Source: CALGFI01 sp963786805
GTDB lineage: Bacteria; Actinomycetota; UBA4738; HRBIN12
Direction of reading: 5' to 3'
DNA: 64,000 nt
Assembly (NCBI GenBank): GCA_963786805.1
Contig: CAWBAK010000007.1
Coordinates: forward strand, 124,001 to 188,000
Below the pieces are notes generated by a model, which saw only the letters and a list, made by a program, of their open reading frames with translations, did not search any database and had not been told where the DNA came from. Positions 1 through 8,895 of this stretch are shown piece by piece. A program made the position numbers and the translations under genes. Within the stretch, counting starts at the first letter, position 1. The number at the start of each line of letters is the position of its first letter.

Positions 1-90
1 GCCCTCGCCTCCGTCGTTCCACCCGGCGAACGCGCAGACCACGACGGGTTCGGAGAGCTTCGGGCGGCCGCGATACTCGATGTGACTCAT
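1..90 (-). CDS. PAC2 family protein, N-terminus only (runs off the window)
   Basis: Only the first 30 codons are inside the window. Reading leftwards from the ATG at 90, the peptide contains VVVCAFAGWNDGGEG, matching the conserved N-terminal 'AFxGWNDGG' signature of PAC2 proteins. These are soluble, proteasome-assembly-chaperone-like proteins common in Actinobacteria; their bacterial role is not well defined. The start is supported by the distance to this signature. The rest of the gene lies before base 1. Confidence 0.75.
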   Translation of the reverse strand, partial: MSHIEYRGRPKLSEPVVVCAFAGWNDGGEG

Positions 91-146
91 GAGACCCGGC
101 CGCCGGCGCGCTGGAGGTTCACGGGGACAGTCTCCGGCCCACCGGG

Positions 147-163
147 CCGGGTGTCACACCCGG
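147..163 (-). terminator. short GC hairpin after the Lrp-domain gene
   Basis: A perfect 7-bp inverted repeat CCGGGTG / CACCCGG with a 3-base loop lies just past the stop of the minus-strand gene at 174. No T-run follows it, so it is at best a weak or Rho-assisted terminator. Confidence 0.3.
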
Positions 164-173
164 TCGGGAGGGT

Positions 174-440
174 TCACGCGTCCGGGCCGTCCTCCAGGGT
201 GAGCCAGGTCCACCGCCGCATGATCGGGCACGTGAGCGTCCGGGTGACCCCGTCGATCTCCTGGATCGGCCGAAGCACGCGCTTGCCGAGCTCGTCGATG
301 CTGTCTGCCTCGGCTCGGACCACGACATCGTGCGGGCCGGTCACGACGTTGACGGCAACGACGCCCGGAAGGTCACCGACCAGCCGCGCGACTTGGGCGT
401 CGGTCCCGACCTGCACCTGGAGCAGGATGAATGCCTCCAT
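174..440 (-). CDS. stand-alone Lrp/AsnC ligand-binding (RAM) domain protein
   Basis: The 88-residue protein starts MEAFILLQVQVG and contains DLPGVVAVNVVTGPHDVVV and RPIQEIDGVTRTLTC. This is the beta-alpha-beta RAM fold found at the C-terminus of Lrp/AsnC regulators. The helix-turn-helix half is absent, so it cannot bind DNA by itself. Such single-domain proteins form ring oligomers that bind amino acids and may sense them or modulate a full-length Lrp partner. It lies between a PAC2 gene on the same strand and a divergent histidine kinase. The ligand is unknown. Confidence 0.85.
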   Translation of the reverse strand: MEAFILLQVQVGTDAQVARLVGDLPGVVAVNVVTGPHDVVVRAEADSIDELGKRVLRPIQEIDGVTRTLTCPIMRRWTWLTLEDGPDA

Positions 441-530
441 CGCCTCACGCTACAACCTCGGTCAAGCCCGCCCGCCCGCACGCCGATGCCGGTAGGAGTC
501 AACCGGTGGCACCTTGTCGGGAGGGAATGG

Positions 531-2216
531 GTGTCCGTCCCCGAAGTCGAGACATCTGAATCCCCGGAAGGGAACCCTTCCGGGCGGGCCGGCGACGTCG
601 GGGAACCGAACGGAAGCGGTCGAGAGGTCGTCGACTACCGAACGCTGATCGAACAGATCCCGGCGATCACGTACACCGAGGTTCACGGTGGGGTCGGCCA
701 GCGAACCACGTACGTCTCCCCGCAGGCAACGCATATCCTCGGCTACACGCCGCAACAGTTCATCGAGGACCGCCAGCTCTGGCGCACGCTCCGTCATCCC
801 GCCGACCGCGCGTCGGTGGCGGCGGCCGAGCGCACCGCGGAGATCACCAGGCAGCCGTTCCACGCCGAGTACCGCATGCACGACCGGGCGGGGCGCCAGC
901 ACTGGTTCCGCGACGACGCCGTCCTGGTCGAGGCCGACGGGGGCACGTTCTGGCAGGGCGTGATGTTCGACGTCACGGCGGAGAAGGAAGCCGAGCAGCA
1001 GGCGCGCGAGGCCGAGCTTCGCTACCGAAGCCTCGTCGAGTCGCTGCCGTGCTTGGTGTACATCGACCAGCTCGACGAGCGCGCCACGAACGTCTACACG
1101 AGCCCGCAGACCGACGCCATGTTCGGGTTCACGCAGCAGGACTGGAACGACGATCCCGACCTGTGGCTCGGCAAGATGGTGCATCCGGAGGACCGGGAAC
1201 GGTGCCGTCTCGCCGAGGCGTATCACACCGAAACTGGAGAGCTCTTCGACGAGACGTACCGCATCCTGCACCGCGACGGGCGGCTCCTCTGGGTGCGGGA
1301 CGTCGCCGTGGTCGTCGAGGACGCCGACGGCATCCCGCTTTACTCCCAGGGATTCCTCCTGGATATCACCTCACAGAAGGAGGCCGAGTCCGAGCTCGAG
1401 CACGCGCTCGAACGCGAGCACGCCCAGGCCGAACACCTGCGGAGCACCGATGCGTTGAAGAACACTCTCCTGCACACGTTGTCGCACGACCTGAAAGACC
1501 CGATCACCGCCGTGCTCGCCGCCACCACCGCACTGAAGCGGCCGGACGTACGGGAGAGCGAGCGACAAGAGCTCCTCGACGGCATGGCCGTTCGCGCGAG
1601 GCGGATGGATCGGCTCCTGGGCGACCTGCTCGACCTCGAGCGCCTGGGGCAGGGGGCCCTAGAGCCTTCGTGGTCCCCGGTCGACGTCGGCGAGCTCGTT
1701 CGCGACGTCGTCGCGGAGAACGACCTGCTCGAGGGACGCGTCGTCGACGTGGACGCCCCGCGGCTCCTCGCGCTGGTCGATCCGGCGAAGGTCGAGCGGG
1801 CGATCGACAACCTCCTGGTGAACGCGGCTCGCCACACGCCGCAGGGAACGCGGATCTGGATCCGGGTCCTCCCGCAGGACGGTGGTGTGCTCGTCTGCGT
1901 CGACGACGAAGGTCCCGGCATCCCGGACGAGCTCAAGGCCTCGATCTTCGAACCCTTCCGCAAGGGCGAAGCAGGAACGCCCGGTTCGGGCATCGGGCTT
2001 TCCCTCGTGTCTGGCTTCGCCGAGTTCCATGGGGGACGAGCCTGGGTGCAGGACCGGCCGGAAGGCGGGGCCGCGTTCCGCGTCTTCTTCCCGGGAACCG
2101 TCGGCGACCAGCCCGGAGCGGACGGCGATCGAGCGGAGGCGGAAGGCGAACACGGAAAGGGTTCACCGGGCCCGGCCGAGTCTCCGAGCCCGTCGTGGAT
2201 CGCCGGGGGCCCGTAA
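531..2216 (+). CDS. PAS-PAS sensor histidine kinase (orphan)
   Basis: The 561-residue soluble kinase has two PAS domains (about residues 35-150 and 164-283). A DHp helix follows, with phospho-acceptor His319 in SHDLKDP rather than the textbook HELRTP. The HATPase domain has N-box NLLVNAARHTP, G1 DDEGPGIPDE and G2 GSGIGLSL. I choose GTG 531 because GGGAGG lies a few bases upstream and because an earlier in-frame start at 330 would overlap the opposite-strand Lrp gene. No membrane segment and no adjacent response regulator are seen. It is clearly related to the kinase at 4141-6012 and probably arose with it by duplication. The signal sensed is unknown. Confidence 0.86.
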   Translation: MSVPEVETSESPEGNPSGRAGDVGEPNGSGREVVDYRTLIEQIPAITYTEVHGGVGQRTTYVSPQATHILGYTPQQFIEDRQLWRTLRHPADRASVAAAERTAEITRQPFHAEYRMHDRAGRQHWFRDDAVLVEADGGTFWQGVMFDVTAEKEAEQQAREAELRYRSLVESLPCLVYIDQLDERATNVYTSPQTDAMFGFTQQDWNDDPDLWLGKMVHPEDRERCRLAEAYHTETGELFDETYRILHRDGRLLWVRDVAVVVEDADGIPLYSQGFLLDITSQKEAESELEHALEREHAQAEHLRSTDALKNTLLHTLSHDLKDPITAVLAATTALKRPDVRESERQELLDGMAVRARRMDRLLGDLLDLERLGQGALEPSWSPVDVGELVRDVVAENDLLEGRVVDVDAPRLLALVDPAKVERAIDNLLVNAARHTPQGTRIWIRVLPQDGGVLVCVDDEGPGIPDELKASIFEPFRKGEAGTPGSGIGLSLVSGFAEFHGGRAWVQDRPEGGAAFRVFFPGTVGDQPGADGDRAEAEGEHGKGSPGPAESPSPSWIAGGP

Positions 2217-2313
2217 CCCACGCGGCCTTCCGCGCGTTCGACCTGATGTGCTTGTGAGCAGAACCCGAGCAGGGGAGGATACGCGGACCTTCGGCCCGAC
2301 CGGAAGGCCCGCA

Positions 2314-4068
2314 TTGAAGATCCGCCGTCTGCTCCGCGTGCTCGTCGTCCTCGTCGTGACGCTGGCGCCGGTCGCCCTCGTGCCGTCGGCGATCGCCGGC
2401 TCGGCGAGCGTCGGGCTGTCGGCCTCGGCGAAGACGGTCACCTTCGGCAACGACGTCACCTTGTCCGGCGCGGTGACCGGCGATCCGAGCTGCGACGGCG
2501 ACCGAGCGGTGGAGCTCCGGTGGCGCGGCGCGGACTCACCGGGATTCACGATCGTGGCGCAGGGCACCACCGCCGCCGACGGCACGTTCGTGTTCGTCCA
2601 GTCCCAGCCGCACACGGGCCGCTATCGAGTCGTGCTCCCTCTCGTCGGCGAGTGCGTCCGGACCGTCTCCGACGACGTGCTGGTGCGCGTGCGCGCGCTC
2701 GTCGACGCCTCACTCATCTCGGGCTCGAGTGAAGCGGGAAGCTGCGTCGACGTGTTCGTGGTCGTCCTGCCGTCCAAGCCGGGACAGGTGGTCGACCTGC
2801 AGCAGCGTACGGGCGGCACGTGGACCACGGTGGAGACGCTGCTCCTCAACGGGGACGGCGAAGGGCGCGCGAACCCCTGCCTCGGGTGGGACGACGTCGG
2901 CGTCGTCCGGTATCGCGCTCGATGGATCCCGCAGGACGACCTGAATCTCGTGGGGACGAGCCCGACCCTCGCGTTCGAGGTCACCGAAGCGGGATGGATG
3001 CTGCGGATCGACGAGCTCGTTCGCCGGCGGGCGATGTCCGTGTCCGTAAGCGAGGGCGACGAGTACCTGTACCGGCACGACGACCTGAAGCCTCGTACGC
3101 CGGCATCGAACGAGAAGCTGCTCCTCGCGATGGCATCGCTCGAGACCTTCGGGCCCGAGCACCGGATCACGACGCGGGCCGCCGCGAAGACGTTCACGGA
3201 CGGCGTCGTCGAGGGCAACCTGTGGATCCTCGGGCGCGGCGATCCGATCGTCCTTCGCTCTCAGCTCGGCACGCTCGCCGAGCAGCTCGTCGACGCGGGG
3301 CTCGCGAGGGTATCCGGGCGCGTGATGGGAAGCACGGCGTACTTCCGTCGGGATTGGAACGCACCGGGTTGGAACAACGTCGCGCGCGACTACGTGAACC
3401 GGCCCACGGCGCTCACCTTCGAGTTCAACCGGGGTGCCGAACCCGAGCGCGGTGCGGCGGCGGCGCTCACGAGACAGTTGGAGGAACGCGGAGTGCGGAT
3501 CGGACGGAAGCCGGGATCGGGGGCTCCCCCGCGGGATCTGCAAACGATGGCCTCCATCGAGTCCAAGCCGCTCGAGGTCCTGCTCGCAAAGATGCTCCGT
3601 CCGTCGTGGAACTTCGCCGCAGAGGTCCTCGGCAAGGGTCTCGGCGCCAAGATCCACGGGGCACCCGGCACGATCGCCAAGGGCGCCGCCTCGATCCGGA
3701 ACTGGGCAGCCGCGCGCGGTGTCGAGTTCGTCCTGTTCGACAACTCGGGCCTTTCCTACGACAACCGGGTGACGGCTGCCGGGATCGTCGAGCTGCTGAG
3801 CCAGGCCGAGCAGGAACCCTGGGGCGATGCGCTCCGGCAGGCCCTGCCGACCGGTGGCCAGGGCACGCTCGAACACCGCCTCCACGGCGCCCGGGTCCGG
3901 GCGAAGACCGGAACGCTCGAAGACATCTCGGCCCTGTCGGGGTGGGTGTATTCCGAGCGCATCGAGGTGTGGATCGAGTTCTCGATCCTGTCCGCGGGGA
4001 TGTCCAAGTCCACCGCCTCCGAGATCGAGGACCGGATCGTCCGGATCCTCCAGAACCAGGCACGCTGA
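2314..4068 (+). CDS. dacB: D-alanyl-D-alanine carboxypeptidase, PBP4/DacB family (S13), with an N-terminal Ig-like region
   Basis: The exported 584-residue protein should trim peptidoglycan peptides outside the membrane. A signal peptide (about residues 1-32, ending PSAIAGS) is followed by about 200 residues of Val/Thr-rich beta-sandwich-like sequence. The S13 catalytic part then begins. Motifs are SxxK as S265-N-E-K268, the SGLSYDN region near 478-484 for SxN, and KTG at 531-533. TTG 2314 is chosen for its GGAAGG ribosome site and the signal peptide directly after it; GTG 2254 has no such site. The Ig-like front part is unusual for the family and may bind cell-wall polymer. The protein sits between two PAS kinases. 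Confidence 0.85.
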   Translation: MKIRRLLRVLVVLVVTLAPVALVPSAIAGSASVGLSASAKTVTFGNDVTLSGAVTGDPSCDGDRAVELRWRGADSPGFTIVAQGTTAADGTFVFVQSQPHTGRYRVVLPLVGECVRTVSDDVLVRVRALVDASLISGSSEAGSCVDVFVVVLPSKPGQVVDLQQRTGGTWTTVETLLLNGDGEGRANPCLGWDDVGVVRYRARWIPQDDLNLVGTSPTLAFEVTEAGWMLRIDELVRRRAMSVSVSEGDEYLYRHDDLKPRTPASNEKLLLAMASLETFGPEHRITTRAAAKTFTDGVVEGNLWILGRGDPIVLRSQLGTLAEQLVDAGLARVSGRVMGSTAYFRRDWNAPGWNNVARDYVNRPTALTFEFNRGAEPERGAAAALTRQLEERGVRIGRKPGSGAPPRDLQTMASIESKPLEVLLAKMLRPSWNFAAEVLGKGLGAKIHGAPGTIAKGAASIRNWAAARGVEFVLFDNSGLSYDNRVTAAGIVELLSQAEQEPWGDALRQALPTGGQGTLEHRLHGARVRAKTGTLEDISALSGWVYSERIEVWIEFSILSAGMSKSTASEIEDRIVRILQNQAR

Positions 4069-4077
4069 GCCTTCGCC

Positions 4078-4098
4078 CCGGCCGCTCTGCCCGGCCGG
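4078..4098 (+). terminator. GC-rich hairpin after dacB
   Basis: CCGGCCG and CGGCCGG form a 7-bp stem with a 7-base loop directly downstream of the dacB stop. No T-tract follows. It may end the dacB transcript before the next kinase gene. Confidence 0.3.
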
Positions 4099-4140
4099 CG
4101 GTAAACCCGGTCCCCCGTCCGACCGATGCACTTCTAGACC

Positions 4141-6012
4141 ATGGACGCTCATATCTCCGCCCCGGACCGGGAGGGCCTGCTCGACCGCGTCTTCCACGGC
4201 AGCCTGGTCGGGATCATCGTGGCCAGGTTCGAGGACGGGGTCGTCCTGGAAGCCAACGACACGTTCTGCGCGCTCATCGGGCGGGGTCTCGCCGAGGTGC
4301 TCGGCGCCGACCTCGACGACCTCTCCTTGTGGGGAGAGCTCGGGGCGACCCGCGCTCGCGACCGTTTGCGCCAGACCGGGTTGATCGACGGCTACGACAC
4401 GACCGTCACGACGCCCGAAGGCGAGACACGCATCGTCCGGGTCTGGGCCGAGGTCCTGAACGGCGCCGAGCCACTCGTCGTCATCCGCGCCTCCGACGTC
4501 GATGGTCGTGTCGGGGCGAAGTCGCGATACGTCGAGCTCCGCGAGACCGAGATCCGGTACCGCGCGATGGTCGAGCAGATCCCCGCCATCACGTACACCC
4601 TGGTCCCCGATCCCGCGAGCCCGACCGGGCATCGCGGCGCGTACGTCAGCCCCCAACTGAACGTGCTCCTCGGCTACACGACCGACGAGTGGACGTCCGA
4701 TCCGACGCTCTGGGTCGCCGCGATCCATCCGGAGGACCGGGAGCGGGTGATCCGGGAAGACGGGGGATCGAACGGCGCCAAACGATTCGACTGCGAGTAC
4801 CGGATGCTGGCCAAGGACGGAACGGTCCATTGGTTCCGGGACGAAGCCGTCTTCGTCGAGGAGCCCACCACGGGCACTCGTTTCTGGCAGGGCATCATGA
4901 TGGACATCACCCAGGCGCGGCAGGCCGCCGAACACCACGCCGAGACCGAGGCGAAGTATCGGAGCCTCGTCGAGCAGATCCCTGCCGTCGTCTACCTCGC
5001 CGAGTACGGCGATCAGGGCGACTGGCTCTACATCAGCCCGCAGATCGAGCAGATGATCGGCTACACGCCGGAGGAGTGGCTCGCGCACCCGGCCCCGCAG
5101 GGGATGCTGACCCACCCCGACGACCTGCCCGGCGTGCGGGCGGAAGAGGCGCTCTCGTATCAGAGCGGCGAACCGTTCCGCGCCGAGTACCGGATGCAGC
5201 GCCGCGACGGTCGCTGGCTCTGGATCCTCGACGAGGCCTCGGTCGTTCGCGACGACGACGGCGTGCCGCTGTTCTTGCAGGGACTGATGTACGACATCAC
5301 CGAACGCCGCGAAGCCGAGGATCGACTCGTCGCGCTCGATCGCCTGAAGAACACGCTGCTGCACACGCTGTCCCACGACCTGAAGGAGCCGCTGACGGCG
5401 ATCTCCGGCGCGGCGAGCACCCTCGAACGGCTCGACCGCGAGCTCGAACCCGAGGAACGGTCCGACCTCCTGCGCACGATGGTGAACCGCACCAAGGGTA
5501 TGAACTCGCTCCTCACCGACCTGCTCGACCTCGATCGACTGGACCGCGGGATCGTCGAGCCGCGCCGGTTCCCCGTCGACGTCGGACAGCTCGTCAAGCG
5601 ATCGCTCGAACGAACGGATGTCCTCCACGGTCGCGCGGTCGAGGTCGACGATGCCGGATGCATCGCGAGCGTGGACGCGACGAAGGTCGAGCGCATGGTC
5701 GAGAACCTCCTCGTGAACGCCGCCCGTCACACCCCTGCGGGAACACCCGTCCGGGTCCGGCTCTGGTGCGAGAACGGCGGCGCCTCGATCGCCGTCGACG
5801 ACCAGGGACCCGGGATCCCGGACGATCTCAAGGAAGCCATCTTCGAGCCGTTCCGTCGCGCTCCGCGATCGGCCGGAGAGCCCGGAACCGGCATCGGTCT
5901 CTCCCTCGTCGCGCGCTTCGCCGAACTCCACGGCGGCCGAGCCTGGGTCGAGGACCGCGAGGGCGGCGGCGCGTCGTTCCGCGTGTTCCTGCCCGGGGAA
6001 GCGGGGAGCTAG
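4141..6012 (+). CDS. PAS-PAS-PAS sensor histidine kinase (orphan)
   Basis: The 623-residue protein has a divergent PAS domain (about 10-115) and two PAS/PAC domains starting near 140 and 273 (EQIPAITY, EQIPAVVY). The DHp helix carries His412 in SHDLKEP, followed by N-box NLLVNAARHTP, G1 DDQGPGIPDD and G2 GTGIGLSL. Its last two PAS domains and kinase core match the kinase at 531-2216 closely. No transmembrane helix is visible, so it probably senses a cytoplasmic cue such as redox state, light or a ligand. No response regulator lies nearby. Its stop shares the tetranucleotide CTAG with the stop of the converging IclR gene. Confidence 0.88.
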   Translation: MDAHISAPDREGLLDRVFHGSLVGIIVARFEDGVVLEANDTFCALIGRGLAEVLGADLDDLSLWGELGATRARDRLRQTGLIDGYDTTVTTPEGETRIVRVWAEVLNGAEPLVVIRASDVDGRVGAKSRYVELRETEIRYRAMVEQIPAITYTLVPDPASPTGHRGAYVSPQLNVLLGYTTDEWTSDPTLWVAAIHPEDRERVIREDGGSNGAKRFDCEYRMLAKDGTVHWFRDEAVFVEEPTTGTRFWQGIMMDITQARQAAEHHAETEAKYRSLVEQIPAVVYLAEYGDQGDWLYISPQIEQMIGYTPEEWLAHPAPQGMLTHPDDLPGVRAEEALSYQSGEPFRAEYRMQRRDGRWLWILDEASVVRDDDGVPLFLQGLMYDITERREAEDRLVALDRLKNTLLHTLSHDLKEPLTAISGAASTLERLDRELEPEERSDLLRTMVNRTKGMNSLLTDLLDLDRLDRGIVEPRRFPVDVGQLVKRSLERTDVLHGRAVEVDDAGCIASVDATKVERMVENLLVNAARHTPAGTPVRVRLWCENGGASIAVDDQGPGIPDDLKEAIFEPFRRAPRSAGEPGTGIGLSLVARFAELHGGRAWVEDREGGGASFRVFLPGEAGS

Positions 6013-6761
6013 CGGCCGAGCGAGCGCTCGATCCGTCGAGCGGCCTCCATCACCGCAGGCGCGTACCGTCTCGCGCTGGTCCGGCCCATCCGCGACGCGG
6101 GGCCCGACACGGAGACCACACCCAGAAGCACGTCGTGCTCGCCCACGATCGGCGCGCTCACGGAACCGACGCCGGACTGCCGTTCATCGGTGCTCGATGC
6201 CCAGCCGCGGGATGCGACGAGCTCGACATCGCGCCGGAAACGCCCGAGGTCACGGGCCTTGCGAAGGTGACGCTCGGCGTCGGGAGCGAACGAGAGGAAC
6301 ACCTTCGCGGCCGATCCCGCGAACAGGGGAAGGGACGCGCCGACCGGAACGATCGTGCGTAGCTCGTTCGCCGACTCCACCGCGTCGACGCACACTCGCT
6401 CGTCGCCCGATCGGACGTAGAGCTGCGCCGACTCCCCCGTCACCCTCGCGAGGTGCTCCAGCACCGGGTGCGCGGCGTCGCGGAGCGGCAGCTCTCGCGC
6501 GGCGCGATTCGCGAGCCGCAGCAGCCCGGGTCCCAGCCGGTACCCGTATCCGCCGTAGTGGGCGAGGAACCCCTGGTCCTCGAGCGCCCGGATCAGTCGA
6601 TGGGCCGTCGCGCGCGGAAGGCCGGTGGCGCTCGCGATCGCACTGAACCGGTGGGCGCCTCCCTCGACCGCCCGAAGGATCGCCGCCGCCCGGTCCAGCA
6701 CCCCGACGCCCGACTCGGCCGGGGGTTGGATCCCGGGTCGTGGTCTGTGGCGATCCGACAT
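6009..6761 (-). CDS. IclR-family regulator divergent from leuCD (LtbR/NdgR-like)
   Basis: The 250-residue protein has an N-terminal winged helix (FSAIASATGLPRATAHRL, about residues 32-50) and a C-terminal IclR effector domain. In Corynebacterium and Streptomyces, the IclR proteins LtbR/NdgR are encoded divergently from leuCD and control leucine and other amino-acid synthesis genes. The same arrangement is seen here, which is the basis for the proposed role. ATG 6761 is preferred; ATG 6773 and an upstream start near the leuC ATG are possible but would run through the presumed operator. It probably regulates leuCD and itself. The effector is not visible from sequence. Confidence 0.88.
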   Translation of the reverse strand: MSDRHRPRPGIQPPAESGVGVLDRAAAILRAVEGGAHRFSAIASATGLPRATAHRLIRALEDQGFLAHYGGYGYRLGPGLLRLANRAARELPLRDAAHPVLEHLARVTGESAQLYVRSGDERVCVDAVESANELRTIVPVGASLPLFAGSAAKVFLSFAPDAERHLRKARDLGRFRRDVELVASRGWASSTDERQSGVGSVSAPIVGEHDVLLGVVSVSGPASRMGRTSARRYAPAVMEAARRIERSLGR

Positions 6762-6781
6762 GTTCCGGATCATGGTATCGA

Positions 6782-6798
6782 GTTCCGGTATCTGGAAC
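6782..6798. promoter_or_regulatory. candidate IclR operator between ltbR-like gene and leuC
   Basis: GTTCCGGTATCTGGAAC is an imperfect 17-bp palindrome with 5-bp perfect arms (GTTCC/GGAAC). A related half-site, GTTCCGGA, lies about 20 bases to the left. It is in the 82-bp gap between the divergent starts, where an autoregulating IclR protein would bind. Assignment is by position and symmetry only. Confidence 0.45.
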
Positions 6799-6843
6799 AA
6801 CGCTGGACGCCGGACTTCCCGGTTCGGCAAGATAGAACGAGCC

Positions 6844-8223
6844 ATGGCCCCCGCGTCGACACTCGCCGAGAAGCTCTGGGAACGCCACCTCGTCCATCGG
6901 GCCGAGGGAGAGCCCGACCTCCTGTACGTCGACCTTCACCTCGTCCACGAGGTCACGAGCCCGCAGGCGTTCGACGGCCTGCGCTTGGCCGGCCGGACGG
7001 TCCGTCGACCCGATCTCAGCGTCGCGACGATGGATCACAACGTCCCGACCGGACCCGGTCCGGTCGATCCGGTCAGCGTGAAGCAGATGGAGGCGCTCGC
7101 CCGAAACTGCTCCGAGTTCGGCATCACGCTGTTCCCCACCGGACATCTCGGCCAGGGGATCGTCCACGTCATCGGGCCGCAGATGGGACTGACCCAGCCC
7201 GGCCTGTTCATCGTCTGCGGCGATTCGCACACGAGCACGCACGGGGCGTTCGGTGCCCTCGCGATCGGGATCGGGACCTCGGAGGTCGAGCACGTGCTCG
7301 CGACCCAGACGCTTCCGCAGACGAGGCCCGGCACGATGGCGGTCACCGTCGACGGTGAGCTCCCCCCGGGCGTCTCCGCAAAGGACGTGATCCTCGGGAT
7401 CATCGCGAAGATCGGAACCGGCGGCGGGGTCGGCCACATCATCGAGTACCGCGGGGCCGGGATCCGCTCGCTCTCGATGGAGGGGCGGATGACCGTCTGC
7501 AACATGTCGATCGAGGCCGGCGCCCGCGCGGGGATGGTCGCGCCCGACGACACGACGTTCGCCTGGCTCGAGAAGAAACCGCATGCGCCGAAAGGCGCGG
7601 ATTGGGAGGCGGCGCTCGAAGACTGGCGCACGCTCCCGACCGATGACGGGGCCACGTTCGACCGCGAGGTGACCATCGACGCTTCGGCGTTGCGACCCTA
7701 CGTGTCGTGGGGGACGAACCCCGGACAGACGGTGACGATCGACGACGTGGTGCCCGAGCCGGCCGACGAGACAGCCGAGCGTGCGCTCGCGTACATGGCG
7801 CTTTCGCCCGGCACGCCGATGCGCGAGATCCGCCCCGACACGATCTTCATCGGCTCGTGCACCAACTCGCGGATCACGGACCTTCGCGAGGCCGCCACGA
7901 TCCTGAGGGGCCGTCAGGTCGCCTCGGGTCTGCGAGCGATGGTCGTGCCGGGTTCGATGCTCGTGAAGAAGCAGGCGGAGGACGAGGGGCTCGACCTCGT
8001 CTTCAAGGAGGCGGGCTTCGAGTGGCGCGACGCCGGCTGCTCCATGTGTCTCGGGATGAACCCGGATCAGCTCGCGCCGGGCGAGCGGAGCGCGAGCACG
8101 AGCAACCGGAACTTCGAGGGCCGCCAGGGCCGCGGCGGGCGCACACACCTGGTGAGCCCGGCGGTCGCGGCCGCGACGGCGGTCGCGGGACACTTCGCGA
8201 CCCCCGAGGATCTCGGGGCATGA
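6844..8223 (+). CDS. leuC: 3-isopropylmalate dehydratase large subunit
   Basis: The 459-residue aconitase-fold subunit isomerises 2-isopropylmalate to 3-isopropylmalate in leucine synthesis. With CimA present it should also convert citramalate. Motifs include MDHNVPT, GDSHTSTHGAFG and the three 4Fe-4S ligands Cys339 (GSCTNSR), Cys399 and Cys402 (GCSMCLGMNPD). ATG 6844 gives the usual length. No clear ribosome site precedes it, so the transcript may have a very short leader. The stop overlaps the leuD start in ATGA, so the two subunits are translationally coupled. Confidence 0.96.
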   Translation: MAPASTLAEKLWERHLVHRAEGEPDLLYVDLHLVHEVTSPQAFDGLRLAGRTVRRPDLSVATMDHNVPTGPGPVDPVSVKQMEALARNCSEFGITLFPTGHLGQGIVHVIGPQMGLTQPGLFIVCGDSHTSTHGAFGALAIGIGTSEVEHVLATQTLPQTRPGTMAVTVDGELPPGVSAKDVILGIIAKIGTGGGVGHIIEYRGAGIRSLSMEGRMTVCNMSIEAGARAGMVAPDDTTFAWLEKKPHAPKGADWEAALEDWRTLPTDDGATFDREVTIDASALRPYVSWGTNPGQTVTIDDVVPEPADETAERALAYMALSPGTPMREIRPDTIFIGSCTNSRITDLREAATILRGRQVASGLRAMVVPGSMLVKKQAEDEGLDLVFKEAGFEWRDAGCSMCLGMNPDQLAPGERSASTSNRNFEGRQGRGGRTHLVSPAVAAATAVAGHFATPEDLGA

Positions 8224-8813
8224 AGCCGTTCGCGACGCATACCGGGCGCGCCCTTCCATTGGACCGCTCCGACGTGGACACCGACCAGATCGTGCCGGCC
8301 GAGCACCTCAAGCGGATCGAGCGCTCGGGGTTCGGCCCCTTCCTGTTCGCGGAGTGGCGCAAAGACCCGGACTTCGTACTGAACCGGCCCGAGCACGAGG
8401 GCGCGACGATCCTGCTCGCCGGCGCGAACTTCGGAAGCGGCTCTAGCCGGGAGCATGCGGTGTGGGCCCTCGAGGATGCCGGCTTCCGGGCGGTGATCGC
8501 GCCCTCCTTCGCCGACATCTTCCGGAACAACTGCGGCAAGATCGGCATCCTGGCGGTGGAGCTCCCGCCCGATACGGTCCGAGCGCTCATCGACGCGGTG
8601 GTCCTGGATCCCTCGATCCCGATCACCGTCGACCTGCAGGAGCTGACGGTCACGGCGCCGGCGATCCGCCTGCCCTTCGAGATCGATCCCTACACCCGCT
8701 GGCGGCTGCTCGAGGGCCTGGACGACATCGACCTCACCCTTCGCCACGACGAGGCCATCGCGACCTACGAAGAGGCTCGTCCCTCACGGCTGCCGACCGT
8801 CCCCTTGGGGTAG
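8220..8813 (+). CDS. leuD: 3-isopropylmalate dehydratase small subunit
   Basis: The 197-residue swivel-domain subunit completes the LeuCD enzyme. Recognisable features are the start region THTGRALPLDRSDVDTDQI, the GANFGSGSSREHA active-site loop and IAPSFADIFRNNCGK. Length is typical of bacterial LeuD. Its ATG lies inside the leuC stop (4-nt overlap), so the two are made in equal amounts. The leader-controlled ilv/leuA/leuB operon lies elsewhere in the window, so leuCD is a separate transcription unit under the divergent IclR regulator. Confidence 0.95.
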   Translation: MKPFATHTGRALPLDRSDVDTDQIVPAEHLKRIERSGFGPFLFAEWRKDPDFVLNRPEHEGATILLAGANFGSGSSREHAVWALEDAGFRAVIAPSFADIFRNNCGKIGILAVELPPDTVRALIDAVVLDPSIPITVDLQELTVTAPAIRLPFEIDPYTRWRLLEGLDDIDLTLRHDEAIATYEEARPSRLPTVPLG

Positions 8814-8895
8814 ACGCCCTACGGCCGGATAGGTGACGGCTTCGACCCCAGAATGCCTAAAGCAGCGGTACGGGTTGCCCGATGCTAGTGAGGTC

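Noticed and set aside
330..530. Upstream extension of the first histidine kinase to an ATG-like start at 330
   Set aside because: It would be antisense to the well-supported Lrp-domain gene, encodes low-quality sequence, and GTG 531 has a good ribosome site.
2710..6362. Very long open frames of 1000 codons or more on both strands over dacB and the second kinase
   Set aside because: They are Arg/Pro/Gly/His-rich shadows typical of high-GC third-position bias, without domains, and conflict with strong genes.
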